Made by a program: the position numbers and the translations under genes
Notes under the pieces: generated by a model
Databases searched by the model: none
Told to the model about the DNA's origin: nothing
What the model saw: the letters and a program-made list of their open reading frames with translations, nothing else
Shown here: piece after piece, positions 52,958 to 61,221 of the stretch
How positions within the stretch are numbered: position 1 is the first letter of the stretch
Layout of the letters: every line of letters starts with the position of its first letter
Source: Sporofaciens musculi
GTDB taxonomy: Bacteria > Bacillota > Clostridia > Lachnospirales > Lachnospiraceae
NCBI RefSeq assembly: GCF_009830285.1
Contig: NZ_WUQX01000001.1
Coordinates: 1,736,501 to 1,800,500, forward strand
Direction: 5' to 3'
DNA length: 64,000 bases

Positions 52958-53308
52958 ATGAAAGTGGATAAGATTCTGGAACAGTCATTACTGTTTGATT
53001 TTTATGGTGAATTGCTGACAGAACACCAAAAGGAGATTTATGAGCGTTTTATTGCGGAGGATTTGTCGCTGGGCGAGATTGCCGAGGAAGCGGGCATCAG
53101 CCGACAGGGAGTTCATGATCTGATTAAAAGGTGTAATCAGACACTGAGAGGATATGAGGAGAAGCTGCACTTGCTCGAAAAATTTCTAGCAGTAAAAGAT
53201 AAGGTGGAGAGAATCGAGCAGCTTTTAGATCAATATAATGAAGAAGGTGCAGAAGAACTGGTTCGCAATATCCGGAAGATATCCGGTGAGATTATAGAGG
53301 AGTTGTAG
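52958..53308 (+). CDS. ylxM: YlxM/UPF0122 family HTH protein
   Basis: A 116-residue protein with a sigma-70 region 4-like helix-turn-helix (LSLGEIAEEAGISRQGVHDLIKR, about 42-64) and a coiled-coil C-terminus. It is associated with the signal recognition particle in Firmicutes and accompanies ffh here after 1 nt. Start choice is open: ATG at 52958 or GTG at 52964 with AGGTGAT ahead. The predicted transcript starts about 5-10 nt before either, so the message is nearly leaderless. Confidence 0.9.
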   Translation: MKVDKILEQSLLFDFYGELLTEHQKEIYERFIAEDLSLGEIAEEAGISRQGVHDLIKRCNQTLRGYEEKLHLLEKFLAVKDKVERIEQLLDQYNEEGAEELVRNIRKISGEIIEEL

Positions 53309-53309
53309 T

Positions 53310-54665
53310 ATGGCATTTGACAGTCTGACAGAAAAGCTTCAGAATATATTTAAGAATCTGAGGAGTAAGGGACGTCTCACTGAGGATGACGTGAAAGAGG
53401 CTCTGAAGGAGATTAAGCGGGCGCTGCTTGCGGCGGACGTGAATTTTAAGGTGGTAAAGGATTTTGTCAAGAGTGTCCAGGAGAGGGCGGTAGGGCAGGA
53501 CGTTATGAACGGGCTGAACCCTGGGCAGATGGTTATCAAGATTGTAAATGAAGAACTGGTTAAGCTGATGGGGTCACAGACTACGGAGATAAAGCTTCAG
53601 CCAGGAAGCGCCATTACAGTCATTATGATGGCCGGTCTTCAGGGCGCTGGTAAGACCACCACAACTGCCAAGCTGGCAGGCAAATTTAAATTAAAGGGCA
53701 AGAAGCCGCTTCTGGCTGCATGTGACGTGTACAGGCCGGCGGCGATCAAGCAGCTTCAGGTGAATGGTGAGAAACAGGGCGTGGAAGTGTTTTCCATGGG
53801 AGAGAACCATAAGCCGGCCAACATTGCCAAAGCTGCCCTTGAGCATGCCCAGAAGAACGGGAATAACATTGTGATTCTGGATACCGCAGGGCGTCTTCAC
53901 ATTGACGAAGATATGATGGAGGAGCTTCAGGAGATAAAGAATACGGTGACGGTTCACCAGACGATTCTGGTTATTGACGCCATGACAGGACAGGATGCTG
54001 TAAACGTGGCTAAGGAATTTCACGAGAAGGCGGGGATTGACGGGGTTATCGTCACGAAGCTGGACGGTGATACCAGAGGCGGTGCGGCGTTATCGGTCAA
54101 AGCCGTTACAGGAAAGCCGATTCTATATGTTGGTATGGGAGAGAAGCTGTCTGACTTAGAGCAGTTCTATCCAGACAGAATGGCGTCCCGTATCCTGGGA
54201 ATGGGCGATGTGCTGACGTTGATTGAGAAGGCGGAGGCTGAGATTGACGAAGAAAAAGCGAAGCAGATGGCCCAGAAGATGAAGAAGAACCAGTTTGACT
54301 TCGAGGACTATCTGGAGAGCATGAGCCAGATGAAGAACATGGGCGGGATTGGCAGCATCATGAGTATGATGCCTGGTCTTGGCGGCATGGGAGGCATGGG
54401 CCGGATGAAGGGCATAGATGAAGAACAGACTGCCCAGGCGGAGAAAAGTATGGCGAGGATGGAAGCGATGATCTATTCTATGACGCCGGAGGAGAGAAGG
54501 AATCCTGACCTTTTGAATCCGTCGAGAAAGCACAGAATTGCCAGAGGCGCAGGTGTGGATATCAGTGAGGTCAATCGTATGGTGAAGCAGTTCGCTGAGA
54601 TGAAAAAGCTCATGAAGATGGTGGGCAAAGGCGGCAGGAAAGGAAAGCTCCGTCTGCCGTTCTGA
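53310..54665 (+). CDS. ffh: Signal recognition particle protein Ffh
   Basis: A 451-residue GTPase binding SRP RNA and signal peptides for co-translational membrane targeting. N domain (1-85), G domain with G1 GLQGAGKTTT (109-118), G3 DTAGR and G4 TKLDGDTRGG, then a Met-rich M domain (about 295-430) with MPGLGGMGGMGRMKG. Normal length. It begins 1 nt after ylxM, consistent with coupling. Confidence 0.98.
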   Translation: MAFDSLTEKLQNIFKNLRSKGRLTEDDVKEALKEIKRALLAADVNFKVVKDFVKSVQERAVGQDVMNGLNPGQMVIKIVNEELVKLMGSQTTEIKLQPGSAITVIMMAGLQGAGKTTTTAKLAGKFKLKGKKPLLAACDVYRPAAIKQLQVNGEKQGVEVFSMGENHKPANIAKAALEHAQKNGNNIVILDTAGRLHIDEDMMEELQEIKNTVTVHQTILVIDAMTGQDAVNVAKEFHEKAGIDGVIVTKLDGDTRGGAALSVKAVTGKPILYVGMGEKLSDLEQFYPDRMASRILGMGDVLTLIEKAEAEIDEEKAKQMAQKMKKNQFDFEDYLESMSQMKNMGGIGSIMSMMPGLGGMGGMGRMKGIDEEQTAQAEKSMARMEAMIYSMTPEERRNPDLLNPSRKHRIARGAGVDISEVNRMVKQFAEMKKLMKMVGKGGRKGKLRLPF

Positions 54666-54712
54666 CATAAGAGTCCTGTCAGTTGACAAAAAGTGCGAGG
54701 GCAGGGAGAGGA

Positions 54713-54736
54713 TATAACCGCGCGCAGCGCGTTATA
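54713..54736 (+). other. Hairpin upstream of rpsP
   Basis: TATAAC-c-GCGC pairs with GCGC-GTTATA around GCA, 38 nt before the rpsP start, in the 108-nt ffh-rpsP gap. No U-tract; could be an mRNA processing or attenuation element. Confidence 0.45.
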
Positions 54737-54773
54737 TAGATACAAAAAGTATATTTTATGGAGGTAGAATACA

Positions 54774-55019
54774 ATGGCAGTAAAGATCAGATTAAGAAGA
54801 ATGGGACAGAAAAAGGCTCCTTTTTATAGAATTATTGTAGCTGATTCAAGATCCCCAAGAGACGGCAAGTTTATTGATGAGATTGGTACTTATGATCCGA
54901 ATTGTGATCCGAGTGCGATTCATGTTGACGAGGAAGCAGCAAAGAAATGGCTGAATAATGGCGCACAGCCAACAGAAGTTGTAAGCAAGATCTTCAAGAT
55001 TGCAGGAATTGAAAAATAA
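54774..55019 (+). CDS. rpsP: 30S ribosomal protein S16
   Basis: An 81-residue basic protein beginning [20 protein letters not shown], the family signature, with [14 protein letters not shown] following. Binds 16S rRNA early in 30S assembly. ATGGAGGTAG lies before the ATG. Confidence 0.98.
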   Translation: MAVKIRLRRMGQKKAPFYRIIVADSRSPRDGKFIDEIGTYDPNCDPSAIHVDEEAAKKWLNNGAQPTEVVSKIFKIAGIEK

Positions 55020-55057
55020 ATCATAACTGTTAAATCTTATTATTGAGGAGCTTGATT

Positions 55058-55288
55058 ATGAAAGAGTTGGTTGAAGTCATTACGAAAGCTTTGGTTGATG
55101 ATCCTGACAGCGTTGTTGTGACCGAGAGGGAAGAAAAAAAGACAATCGTTCTGGAGGTACACGTGGCTGATTCCGATATGGGAAAGGTTATCGGAAAGCA
55201 AGGACGCATTGCCAAGGCAATCCGCTCGGTTGTGAAGGCTGCGGCCGCAAAAGAGGATAAGAAAGTTATCGTTGATATTATGGATTAA
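55058..55288 (+). CDS. khpA: KH-domain RNA-binding protein KhpA
   Basis: A 76-residue single KH domain with the signature GKVIGKQGRIAKAIRSVVKA. In Firmicutes KhpA pairs with KhpB/EloR to bind RNA and influence cell elongation. TGAGGAG precedes the ATG; an in-frame start 15 nt earlier is not supported. Conserved position between rpsP and rimM. Confidence 0.96.
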   Translation: MKELVEVITKALVDDPDSVVVTEREEKKTIVLEVHVADSDMGKVIGKQGRIAKAIRSVVKAAAAKEDKKVIVDIMD

Positions 55289-55313
55289 GGTAATGTATGC
55301 CTATTTTAAATGG

Positions 55314-55342
55314 GGACAGACGCAAGATATTGTGCTCTGTCC
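55314..55342 (+). other. Intra-operon hairpin between khpA and rimM
   Basis: GGACAGA (55314-55320) pairs with TCTGTCC (55336-55342), followed by TTATTTG. Possible weak attenuator in the 92-nt gap. Confidence 0.5.
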
Positions 55343-55380
55343 TTATTTGTCCGACAAAAAGTATGTTGGGAGATTAATAT

Positions 55381-55887
55381 ATGGAAGAATTATTGCAGGT
55401 TGGGGTGATTACCCAGACACATGGAATCCGCGGAGAGGTGAAGGTGTTTCCCACAACGGATGACGCCTCCAGGTTTCGTGACTTAAAGCATGTACTTCTG
55501 GATACAGGAAAAGATACACTGTCTTTGGAGATTGAAAATGTTAAGTTTTTTAAACAATTTGTGATATTGAAATTCAAAGGCTATGATAATATAAATGATG
55601 TAGAAAGATACAAACGCTGTCCGCTGCTGGTAGAGCGGAGTGACGCGGTGCCCCTTGACGAAGATGAATATTTTATCACAGATATGATAGGGATGCAGGT
55701 GGTGACTGACCAGGGAGAGGATTTTGGCGTCCTGAAGGATGTGCTGACCACAGGCGCCAATGATGTGTATATGATTGATCATCCGTCGGCGGGGGAGGTT
55801 CTTGTACCGGCCATCAAGGAATGTATTTTAGAGGTGGATATCCCAGGCAGGAGAATGAAGCTTCACGTCATGGACGGGCTGCTCTGA
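55381..55887 (+). CDS. rimM: Ribosome maturation factor RimM
   Basis: A 168-residue protein acting in 16S 3'-domain maturation and binding S19. N-terminal barrel (VGVITQTHGIRGEVKVFPTTD) and C-terminal PRC-barrel (EDEYFITDMIGMQVV...). It follows khpA and precedes trmD as in other Firmicutes. Confidence 0.97.
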   Translation: MEELLQVGVITQTHGIRGEVKVFPTTDDASRFRDLKHVLLDTGKDTLSLEIENVKFFKQFVILKFKGYDNINDVERYKRCPLLVERSDAVPLDEDEYFITDMIGMQVVTDQGEDFGVLKDVLTTGANDVYMIDHPSAGEVLVPAIKECILEVDIPGRRMKLHVMDGLL

Positions 55888-55926
55888 CAGTGGGGGCTTA
55901 TTGGAAAATTAGGTAGGAGTAGGAAG

Positions 55927-56745
55927 ATGCATTTTTATATTATGACTTTATTTCCGGAAATGGTGATGCAGGGATTGAACACCAGTATTATCGGGAGAGC
56001 TATGGAAAAAGGGCTTCTTTCCATTGACGCAGTCAATATCAGGGACTATGCCTTTAACAAGCACAACAGTGTGGACGATTATCCCTATGGCGGCGGCGCT
56101 GGGATGCTTATGCAGGCAGAGCCGGTTTACCAGGCGTACAAGGCGGTAGAGGGGATGATTGCAGGCGCGGCGCCAAATGAGCCTTGGCTAAAGGAAGCCA
56201 AAGAAGATGCTTTCTGTCAGGCAGAGAGCCTAAAGGAAGCAGGAAAGCCGCGGGTTATCTACCTCTCTCCCCAGGGAAGGACGTTTAATCAGAAGATGGC
56301 AGAGGAACTGGCACAAGAACAAGAGCTAGTGTTCCTATGCGGTCATTACGAGGGAATCGATGAGCGGGTGGTGGAGGAGATTGTAACGGATTATGTATCC
56401 ATCGGTGATTACATCCTTACAGGCGGGGAATTGCCTGCCATGATTATGGTTGACGCCATTTCCCGTCTGGTGACGGGAGTTCTTCACAATGATGTGTCGG
56501 CGGAGTTTGAGAGCTTTCAGGACAATCTCCTTGAGTATCCTCAGTATTCCAGGCCGGAAATCTGGCATGACAAGCGTGTTCCAGAGATTCTGCTTTCCGG
56601 ACATCATGCCAATATTGAAAAGTGGCGCAGAGAGCAGTCGATTTTAAGGACGGCGAAGCTGCGTCCAGACCTGCTTAAAAAAGCCCAGTTGACGGAAAAT
56701 GAGAGAAAACTCTTGTCAAGAGACGATAAATGTGATAAAATGTAA
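55927..56745 (+). CDS. trmD: tRNA (guanine-N1)-methyltransferase TrmD
   Basis: A 272-residue SPOUT-class enzyme that methylates G37 of tRNAs and prevents frameshifts. Signatures: YPYGGGAGMLMQ, LCGHYEGIDERV and GDYILTGGELPAM (the knot), and RPEIWHDKRVPEILLSGHH. It carries an extra segment of about 20 residues near 75-95 compared with E. coli. Confidence 0.97.
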   Translation: MHFYIMTLFPEMVMQGLNTSIIGRAMEKGLLSIDAVNIRDYAFNKHNSVDDYPYGGGAGMLMQAEPVYQAYKAVEGMIAGAAPNEPWLKEAKEDAFCQAESLKEAGKPRVIYLSPQGRTFNQKMAEELAQEQELVFLCGHYEGIDERVVEEIVTDYVSIGDYILTGGELPAMIMVDAISRLVTGVLHNDVSAEFESFQDNLLEYPQYSRPEIWHDKRVPEILLSGHHANIEKWRREQSILRTAKLRPDLLKKAQLTENERKLLSRDDKCDKM

Positions 56746-56819
56746 AACGTTGTGAAGAAAAGAGATGGTCCTCTGGTACGAATGTATTAAGAACATCCAG
56801 AATATAAGGAGGTCACACA

Positions 56820-57167
56820 ATGAACGATATTATTAAAAAAATTGAAGCAGAGCAGTTGAAAGAGAATGCGCCTGAGTTCCATGTGGGAGATACCGTTAAG
56901 GTATACGGCAAGATTAAAGAGGGTAACCGTGAGAGAATCCAGGTGTTTGAGGGAACAGTCCTTAAGAAGCAGGGCGGCGGTTCAAGAGCTACATTTACCG
57001 TAAGAAAGAATTCTAACGGTGTCGGCGTTGAGAAGACATGGCCCCTTCACTCACCGAACGTTGAGAAGGTTGAGGTTGTCAGAAGAGGTAAGGTAAGAAG
57101 GGCAAAACTGTTCTACTTAAGAGACCGTGTCGGCAAGAAGGCGAAGGTAAAAGAGTTAGTAAAATAA
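56820..57167 (+). CDS. rplS: 50S ribosomal protein L19
   Basis: A 115-residue protein with the family hallmark [21 protein letters not shown] and C-terminal [21 protein letters not shown]. It bridges the subunits. A perfect AAGGAGGT lies 6 nt before the ATG. A terminator follows. Confidence 0.98.
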   Translation: MNDIIKKIEAEQLKENAPEFHVGDTVKVYGKIKEGNRERIQVFEGTVLKKQGGGSRATFTVRKNSNGVGVEKTWPLHSPNVEKVEVVRRGKVRRAKLFYLRDRVGKKAKVKELVK

Positions 57168-57177
57168 GAGACGGGTT

Positions 57178-57213
57178 AAAAAGGACAAGTACATAGCGTA
57201 TATTGTCCTTTTT
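57178..57213 (+). terminator. Terminator after rplS
   Basis: AAAAAGGACAA (57178-57188) pairs with TTGTCCTTTTT (57203-57213). It may be partial, with lepB transcription by readthrough. Confidence 0.8.
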
Positions 57214-57231
57214 CTGTTATAAGGGGAGTAC

Positions 57232-57840
57232 ATGGGACGCAGACGGAAGAAACGTTTATTTAAGAGAATCAGAAGAAAGAAATTCAGGCTCCGTATTGAC
57301 CTTCAGAAATTGTTTGAGATTGGGAAGTGGGGCTTCAAGATTGGCGTAGTGTGTCTTCTGGCGTTTGTAAGTGTCTGGTATTTCGGACAGCAGGTCAGTA
57401 CCGTGGGTGATTCCATGAAGCCGGTCCTTGGCAATGGGGACGTGGTTTTGGTGAATCGGATTATTTATAATGCCACCACACCGAAGCGGGGAGATATCAT
57501 TATATTTAAGCCCAAGGGGAATGAGAATGTCCATTATTATACGAAGAGAATCATTGGTCTTCCAGGGGAGACGGTGGAGATTATGGAGAACCGGATTTAT
57601 ATTGACGGTGAGAAGTTGGAAGAAAGGTACGAGACGACGGATATTGACGACGTGGGGATTGTAAAGGAGAAGGTGAAGCTTGCGGGGGATGAGTATTTTG
57701 TCCTTGGGGACAATCGGGCAAGCAGCGAGGACAGCCGGAATGCGGATGTGGGAAACGTAAAACGGGAGTATATTTACGGAAAGGCCTGGTTCGTGATTTC
57801 CTTTGGCGAGCATTTTGGCTGGATTAAACATAAGGAGTAG
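57232..57840 (+). CDS. lepB: Signal peptidase I (first copy)
   Basis: A 202-residue type I signal peptidase with one membrane helix (about 33-50) after a very basic N-terminus. Ser61 (GDSMKP) and Lys105 (YYTKRIIGLPGE) form the Ser/Lys dyad, and GDNRASSEDSR is the conserved box E. It removes signal peptides outside the membrane. AAGGGGAG precedes the ATG. A second lepB lies 0.9 kb downstream. Confidence 0.95.
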   Translation: MGRRRKKRLFKRIRRKKFRLRIDLQKLFEIGKWGFKIGVVCLLAFVSVWYFGQQVSTVGDSMKPVLGNGDVVLVNRIIYNATTPKRGDIIIFKPKGNENVHYYTKRIIGLPGETVEIMENRIYIDGEKLEERYETTDIDDVGIVKEKVKLAGDEYFVLGDNRASSEDSRNADVGNVKREYIYGKAWFVISFGEHFGWIKHKE

Positions 57841-57845
57841 AAAGT

Positions 57846-58709
57846 ATGCATTTTCAATGGTATCCGGGTCATATGACCAAGGCGAAGCGTATGATGCAGG
57901 AGAATATGAAGCTGGTTGACCTTGTAATCGAGCTTGTGGACGCGAGGATTCCGTTAAGCAGTCGGAATCCGGACATCGATTGGCTTGGAAGGAATAAGGC
58001 AAGGTTGATTCTGCTTAACAAGGCCGATCTTGCACAGGAGAGGTGGAATGACGCCTGGGAGGAATATTTTAAGGAAAAGGGTTATCTGGTGGCAAAGGTG
58101 AATTCCAGGAAGAACAGCGGCATGAAGCCTGTCAACGAGGTAATCAGGGAGGCATGCAAGGAGAAGCTTGAAAGGGACAGAAAGAGAGGAATCCTGAACC
58201 GGCCTGTGCGGGCCATGGTGGTGGGAATCCCCAATGTGGGGAAGTCTACTTTTATTAATTCTCTGGCAGGCAAGGCCTGTGCCAAAACGGGAAATAAGCC
58301 GGGGGTTACGAAGGGGAAGCAGTGGATTCGCCTGAATAAACAGGTAGAGCTTCTGGACACTCCGGGAATTCTGTGGCCTAAGTTCGAGGATCAGAGAGTT
58401 GGGCTTATGATGGCTTTGATTGGGTCTATGAAGGATGAGCTTCTGAATACGGAGGAGTTGGCAGCAGAGTTAATCTCTGTGCTGGAGGCTGATTATGCGG
58501 GGGTTCTAAAGGAGAAGTACGGGATAGAGGCAGATACAGAATCAGATGTGTTTGTTAAGCCCTTCCAGATACTTGAGCAGATTGCGCGCAGCAGGCATTG
58601 TATTCTGAGAGGAAATGAGCTGGATACGGAAAAAGCAGCGCTTCTTTTGCTGGACGATTTTCGTAACGGAAGACTTGGAAGGCTAACGCTGGAATATCCG
58701 CAGGAATAA
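57846..58709 (+). CDS. rbgA: Ribosome biogenesis GTPase YlqF/RbgA
   Basis: A 287-residue circularly permuted GTPase required for late 50S assembly. G4 NKAD (58-61) precedes G1 GIPNVGKST and G3 DTPG, the permuted order. The N-terminal HFQWYPGHMTKA is diagnostic. It follows lepB by 5 nt. Confidence 0.97.
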   Translation: MHFQWYPGHMTKAKRMMQENMKLVDLVIELVDARIPLSSRNPDIDWLGRNKARLILLNKADLAQERWNDAWEEYFKEKGYLVAKVNSRKNSGMKPVNEVIREACKEKLERDRKRGILNRPVRAMVVGIPNVGKSTFINSLAGKACAKTGNKPGVTKGKQWIRLNKQVELLDTPGILWPKFEDQRVGLMMALIGSMKDELLNTEELAAELISVLEADYAGVLKEKYGIEADTESDVFVKPFQILEQIARSRHCILRGNELDTEKAALLLLDDFRNGRLGRLTLEYPQE

Positions 58710-58751
58710 GCTGGTGATCTGTGGCAGACGTAAAGAAGGAGATAGTAAGCT

Positions 58752-59306
58752 ATGGCAAGGCAAGAAGAAAAGAGCATACTCCGAGAACTGGGAGGCTGGC
58801 TCTTATACATACTGATTATTATTGTGCTGACATATTTAATTATCACGTTCGTGGGACAGAGAACGAGGGTCAGCGGTTCGTCGATGGAGACGACCTTAAG
58901 TGACGGCGATAATCTGATTGTGGATAAGCTGTCCTATCGTTTTCAGGAGCCAAAGCGTTATGATGTCATCGTATTCCCTTATCAGCATGAGGAGAATACA
59001 TTTTACATTAAGCGGATTGTGGGCCTTCCAGGGGAGACAATCCAGGTGGTGGACGGTTATACCTATGTAAACGGCGAGCTTCTGTCCAGTGACGTCTATG
59101 GTGCGGAGGTGATGAATTCTCCTGGGATGGCAGCCGAGCCCATTGAACTGGCACAGGATGAATATTTCGTGCTTGGGGATAACAGAAATCACAGCTCTGA
59201 CAGCCGAGACCCAAGCGTCGGAGTGTTGAAACGGGAGAATTTAATCGGGAAAGCCTGGGTGCGGATTTATCCCTTTGACAGACTTGGAGTGATCAGGCAT
59301 GAATAA
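58752..59306 (+). CDS. lepB: Signal peptidase I (second copy)
   Basis: A 184-residue paralogue of the enzyme encoded upstream, with a membrane helix (about 16-34), catalytic Ser44 (SGSSMETTL) and Lys87 (FYIKRIVGLPGE), and GDNRNHSSDSR. The N-terminus is shorter and less basic than in the first copy, so the two may differ in substrate preference. Its stop overlaps the rnhB start by 8 nt. Confidence 0.95.
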   Translation: MARQEEKSILRELGGWLLYILIIIVLTYLIITFVGQRTRVSGSSMETTLSDGDNLIVDKLSYRFQEPKRYDVIVFPYQHEENTFYIKRIVGLPGETIQVVDGYTYVNGELLSSDVYGAEVMNSPGMAAEPIELAQDEYFVLGDNRNHSSDSRDPSVGVLKRENLIGKAWVRIYPFDRLGVIRHE

Positions 59307-59958
59307 GCGGGAAGAGGAAAAGCGAAGGAAGCAGGAGGAAAAACTTGCGAAGGAGAGGGCAAGGCTTGAGGCAATGCGCTCCTATGAGCGGGAGTATGAC
59401 GGGAAATATATCTGTGGGATTGATGAAGTGGGCAGGGGGCCGCTTGCAGGACCGGTTGTGGCGGGGGCGGTAATCCTGCCCAGAGACTGTGAGATTCTCT
59501 GGGTGAATGATTCAAAGAAGCTTTCAGAGAAGAAACGGGAGGCCTTGTACGACGAGATTATGGCAAAGGCAGTGGCCACGGGGATTGGCATGGCAAGTCC
59601 GGCGAGGATTGATGAGATTAATATTCTAAACGCTACCTATGAGGCAATGCGCATGGCTATTGAACAGCTTAAGGTTCGGCCGGAGGTGCTTTTGAATGAT
59701 GCCGTCACAATCCCGAAGGTAGATATTTTTCAGGTTCCCATTATCAAGGGGGATGAAAAGAGCGTGTCTATTGCGGCGGCCAGTATCATTGCCAAGGTCA
59801 CAAGAGACCGGTTGATGGCGGAATATGACGGAGTAATTCCTGGATATGATTTTGCAAGTAATAAAGGTTATGGAACGAAAAGACATATTGAAGGGCTTAG
59901 AGAGCTTGGACCGTCGCCAATACATAGGATGACGTTTATTGGGAAATATGTTGTTTAA
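59299..59958 (+). CDS. rnhB: Ribonuclease HII
   Basis: A 219-residue RNase HII that nicks RNA-DNA hybrids and removes misincorporated ribonucleotides. Acidic residues Asp42-Glu43 (GIDEVGRGPLAGP), NDSKKLSEKKRE and KGDEKSVSIAAASIIAKV are present. A charged coiled-coil N-terminal extension of about 30 residues (KREEEKRRKQEEKLAKERARLE) precedes the core. Coupled to lepB. Confidence 0.96.
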   Translation: MNKREEEKRRKQEEKLAKERARLEAMRSYEREYDGKYICGIDEVGRGPLAGPVVAGAVILPRDCEILWVNDSKKLSEKKREALYDEIMAKAVATGIGMASPARIDEINILNATYEAMRMAIEQLKVRPEVLLNDAVTIPKVDIFQVPIIKGDEKSVSIAAASIIAKVTRDRLMAEYDGVIPGYDFASNKGYGTKRHIEGLRELGPSPIHRMTFIGKYVV

Positions 59959-59975
59959 GGGCAGCAAGGTAGTTT

Positions 59976-60335
59976 ATGGCGGGAAATAAGAGAAAAATTG
60001 GCGAAGCATATGAGCGCAGGGCAGGAGAATATCTGGAGGAAAAAGGTTATGAGATTCTGGAATATAATTTCCGGTGCAGAAGGGGCGAGGTTGATCTGAT
60101 TGCCAGAGACGGGGAGTACCTTGTCTTTTGTGAGGTGAAATACAGGTCAAGCCATAAGAGAGGCCATCCGGCGGAGGCGGTGGATTTAAAGAAGCAAAGG
60201 GTAATCTCCAGGTGCGCCCTCTATTATATGAAAAGCCGCGGACTGTGGGAGGCGGCGTGCCGTTTTGACGTGGTGAGCTTTGAAGGGGATACTGTGACAC
60301 TATATTCCAATGCATTTGACTATATAGAGGGATAA
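59976..60335 (+). CDS. yraN: YraN family endonuclease-like protein (UPF0102)
   Basis: A 119-residue protein with the YraN core (AGEYLEEKGYEILEYNFRCRRGEVDLIARDG, then FCEVKYRSS), a PD-(D/E)xK fold related to Holliday junction resolvases. Its role is uncertain. It follows rnhB, the usual arrangement. Confidence 0.93.
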   Translation: MAGNKRKIGEAYERRAGEYLEEKGYEILEYNFRCRRGEVDLIARDGEYLVFCEVKYRSSHKRGHPAEAVDLKKQRVISRCALYYMKSRGLWEAACRFDVVSFEGDTVTLYSNAFDYIEG

Positions 60336-60363
60336 GCGGCGCCTGAGTATGGAGGATAGAAAT

Positions 60364-61197
60364 ATGAGTCTGGGGTTAAAATATAAGAATGAAGAGCATA
60401 TATTTGACGAGAGAGAGGTAGATGGAGTCCCTTACCTTTCTTTTCCGCTCATTGAGAAGACTGGCATAGTGAAGCATGGATTTTCCACCAGGCTTGGCGG
60501 GGTCAGTAAGGGGCACTGTGGGACTATGAATATCAGCACTACCAGAGGGGATGAGCCGAAGGCTATTGAGGAAAACCGGCGCAGGATTGCCAAAGCTATT
60601 GGGGTAGACCCTCTGGACTTTACCTATACGCATCAGACCCATACCACCAATGTGGCTGTGGTGGAAGAAAAGGACAGGGGCGGCAAGTTTCCAGACACGG
60701 ATGGAATGGTGACAAATGTACCAGGAATCTGTCTGGTGACCTTTTATGCGGACTGCGTGCCTCTGTTTTTCGTGGACCCAGTGCATCGGGCCATTGGGCT
60801 TAGCCATTCGGGATGGCGGGGAACCGTTGGAAGGATGGGGAAGGTTACGCTTGAAATGATGCACAAGCAGTACAAGACAAACCCTTCTCAGGTGTTTGCG
60901 GCGATTGGGCCGTCCATTTGTCAGGACTGTTATGAGGTTAGTGGGGATGTGATTGAAAGATTTAAAGAGACATTTGATGAAGCGCTGTGGAGTGAACTGT
61001 TTTATGAAAAAGCAGGTGGGAAGTATCAGTTAGATTTGTGGAGGGCAAACCTGGCTGTGCTGACAGAGGCGGGAATTCCCAAAGAACAGATTGCGGTCAC
61101 CAATGTGTGTACACATTGTAATCCAGAGATTTTGTTCTCCCATCGGAGTCTGGGGACGGCCAGGGGGAATTTGAGCGCGTTTCTTGCACTTAAGTAG
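60364..61197 (+). CDS. pgeF: Peptidoglycan editing factor PgeF (YfiH/laccase-domain)
   Basis: A 277-residue member of the YfiH family, earlier called polyphenol oxidase; in bacteria PgeF hydrolyses mis-formed UDP-MurNAc-Ser. Zinc-binding residues lie in HQTHTTNV, YADCVPLFF and GLSHSGWRGT, and the C-terminal CTHCNPEILFSHRS. The ATG at 60349 belongs to the Shine-Dalgarno (ATGGAGGATAG), so the start is the ATG 15 nt later. Confidence 0.92.
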   Translation: MSLGLKYKNEEHIFDEREVDGVPYLSFPLIEKTGIVKHGFSTRLGGVSKGHCGTMNISTTRGDEPKAIEENRRRIAKAIGVDPLDFTYTHQTHTTNVAVVEEKDRGGKFPDTDGMVTNVPGICLVTFYADCVPLFFVDPVHRAIGLSHSGWRGTVGRMGKVTLEMMHKQYKTNPSQVFAAIGPSICQDCYEVSGDVIERFKETFDEALWSELFYEKAGGKYQLDLWRANLAVLTEAGIPKEQIAVTNVCTHCNPEILFSHRSLGTARGNLSAFLALK

Positions 61198-61221
61198 AGA
61201 GTAAAGAAAGGAAGGATGACT

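Noticed and set aside
54683-54716. TTGACA before rpsP considered as a promoter
   Set aside because: No -10 hexamer at a suitable distance; the only AT-rich hexamer is 22 nt away.
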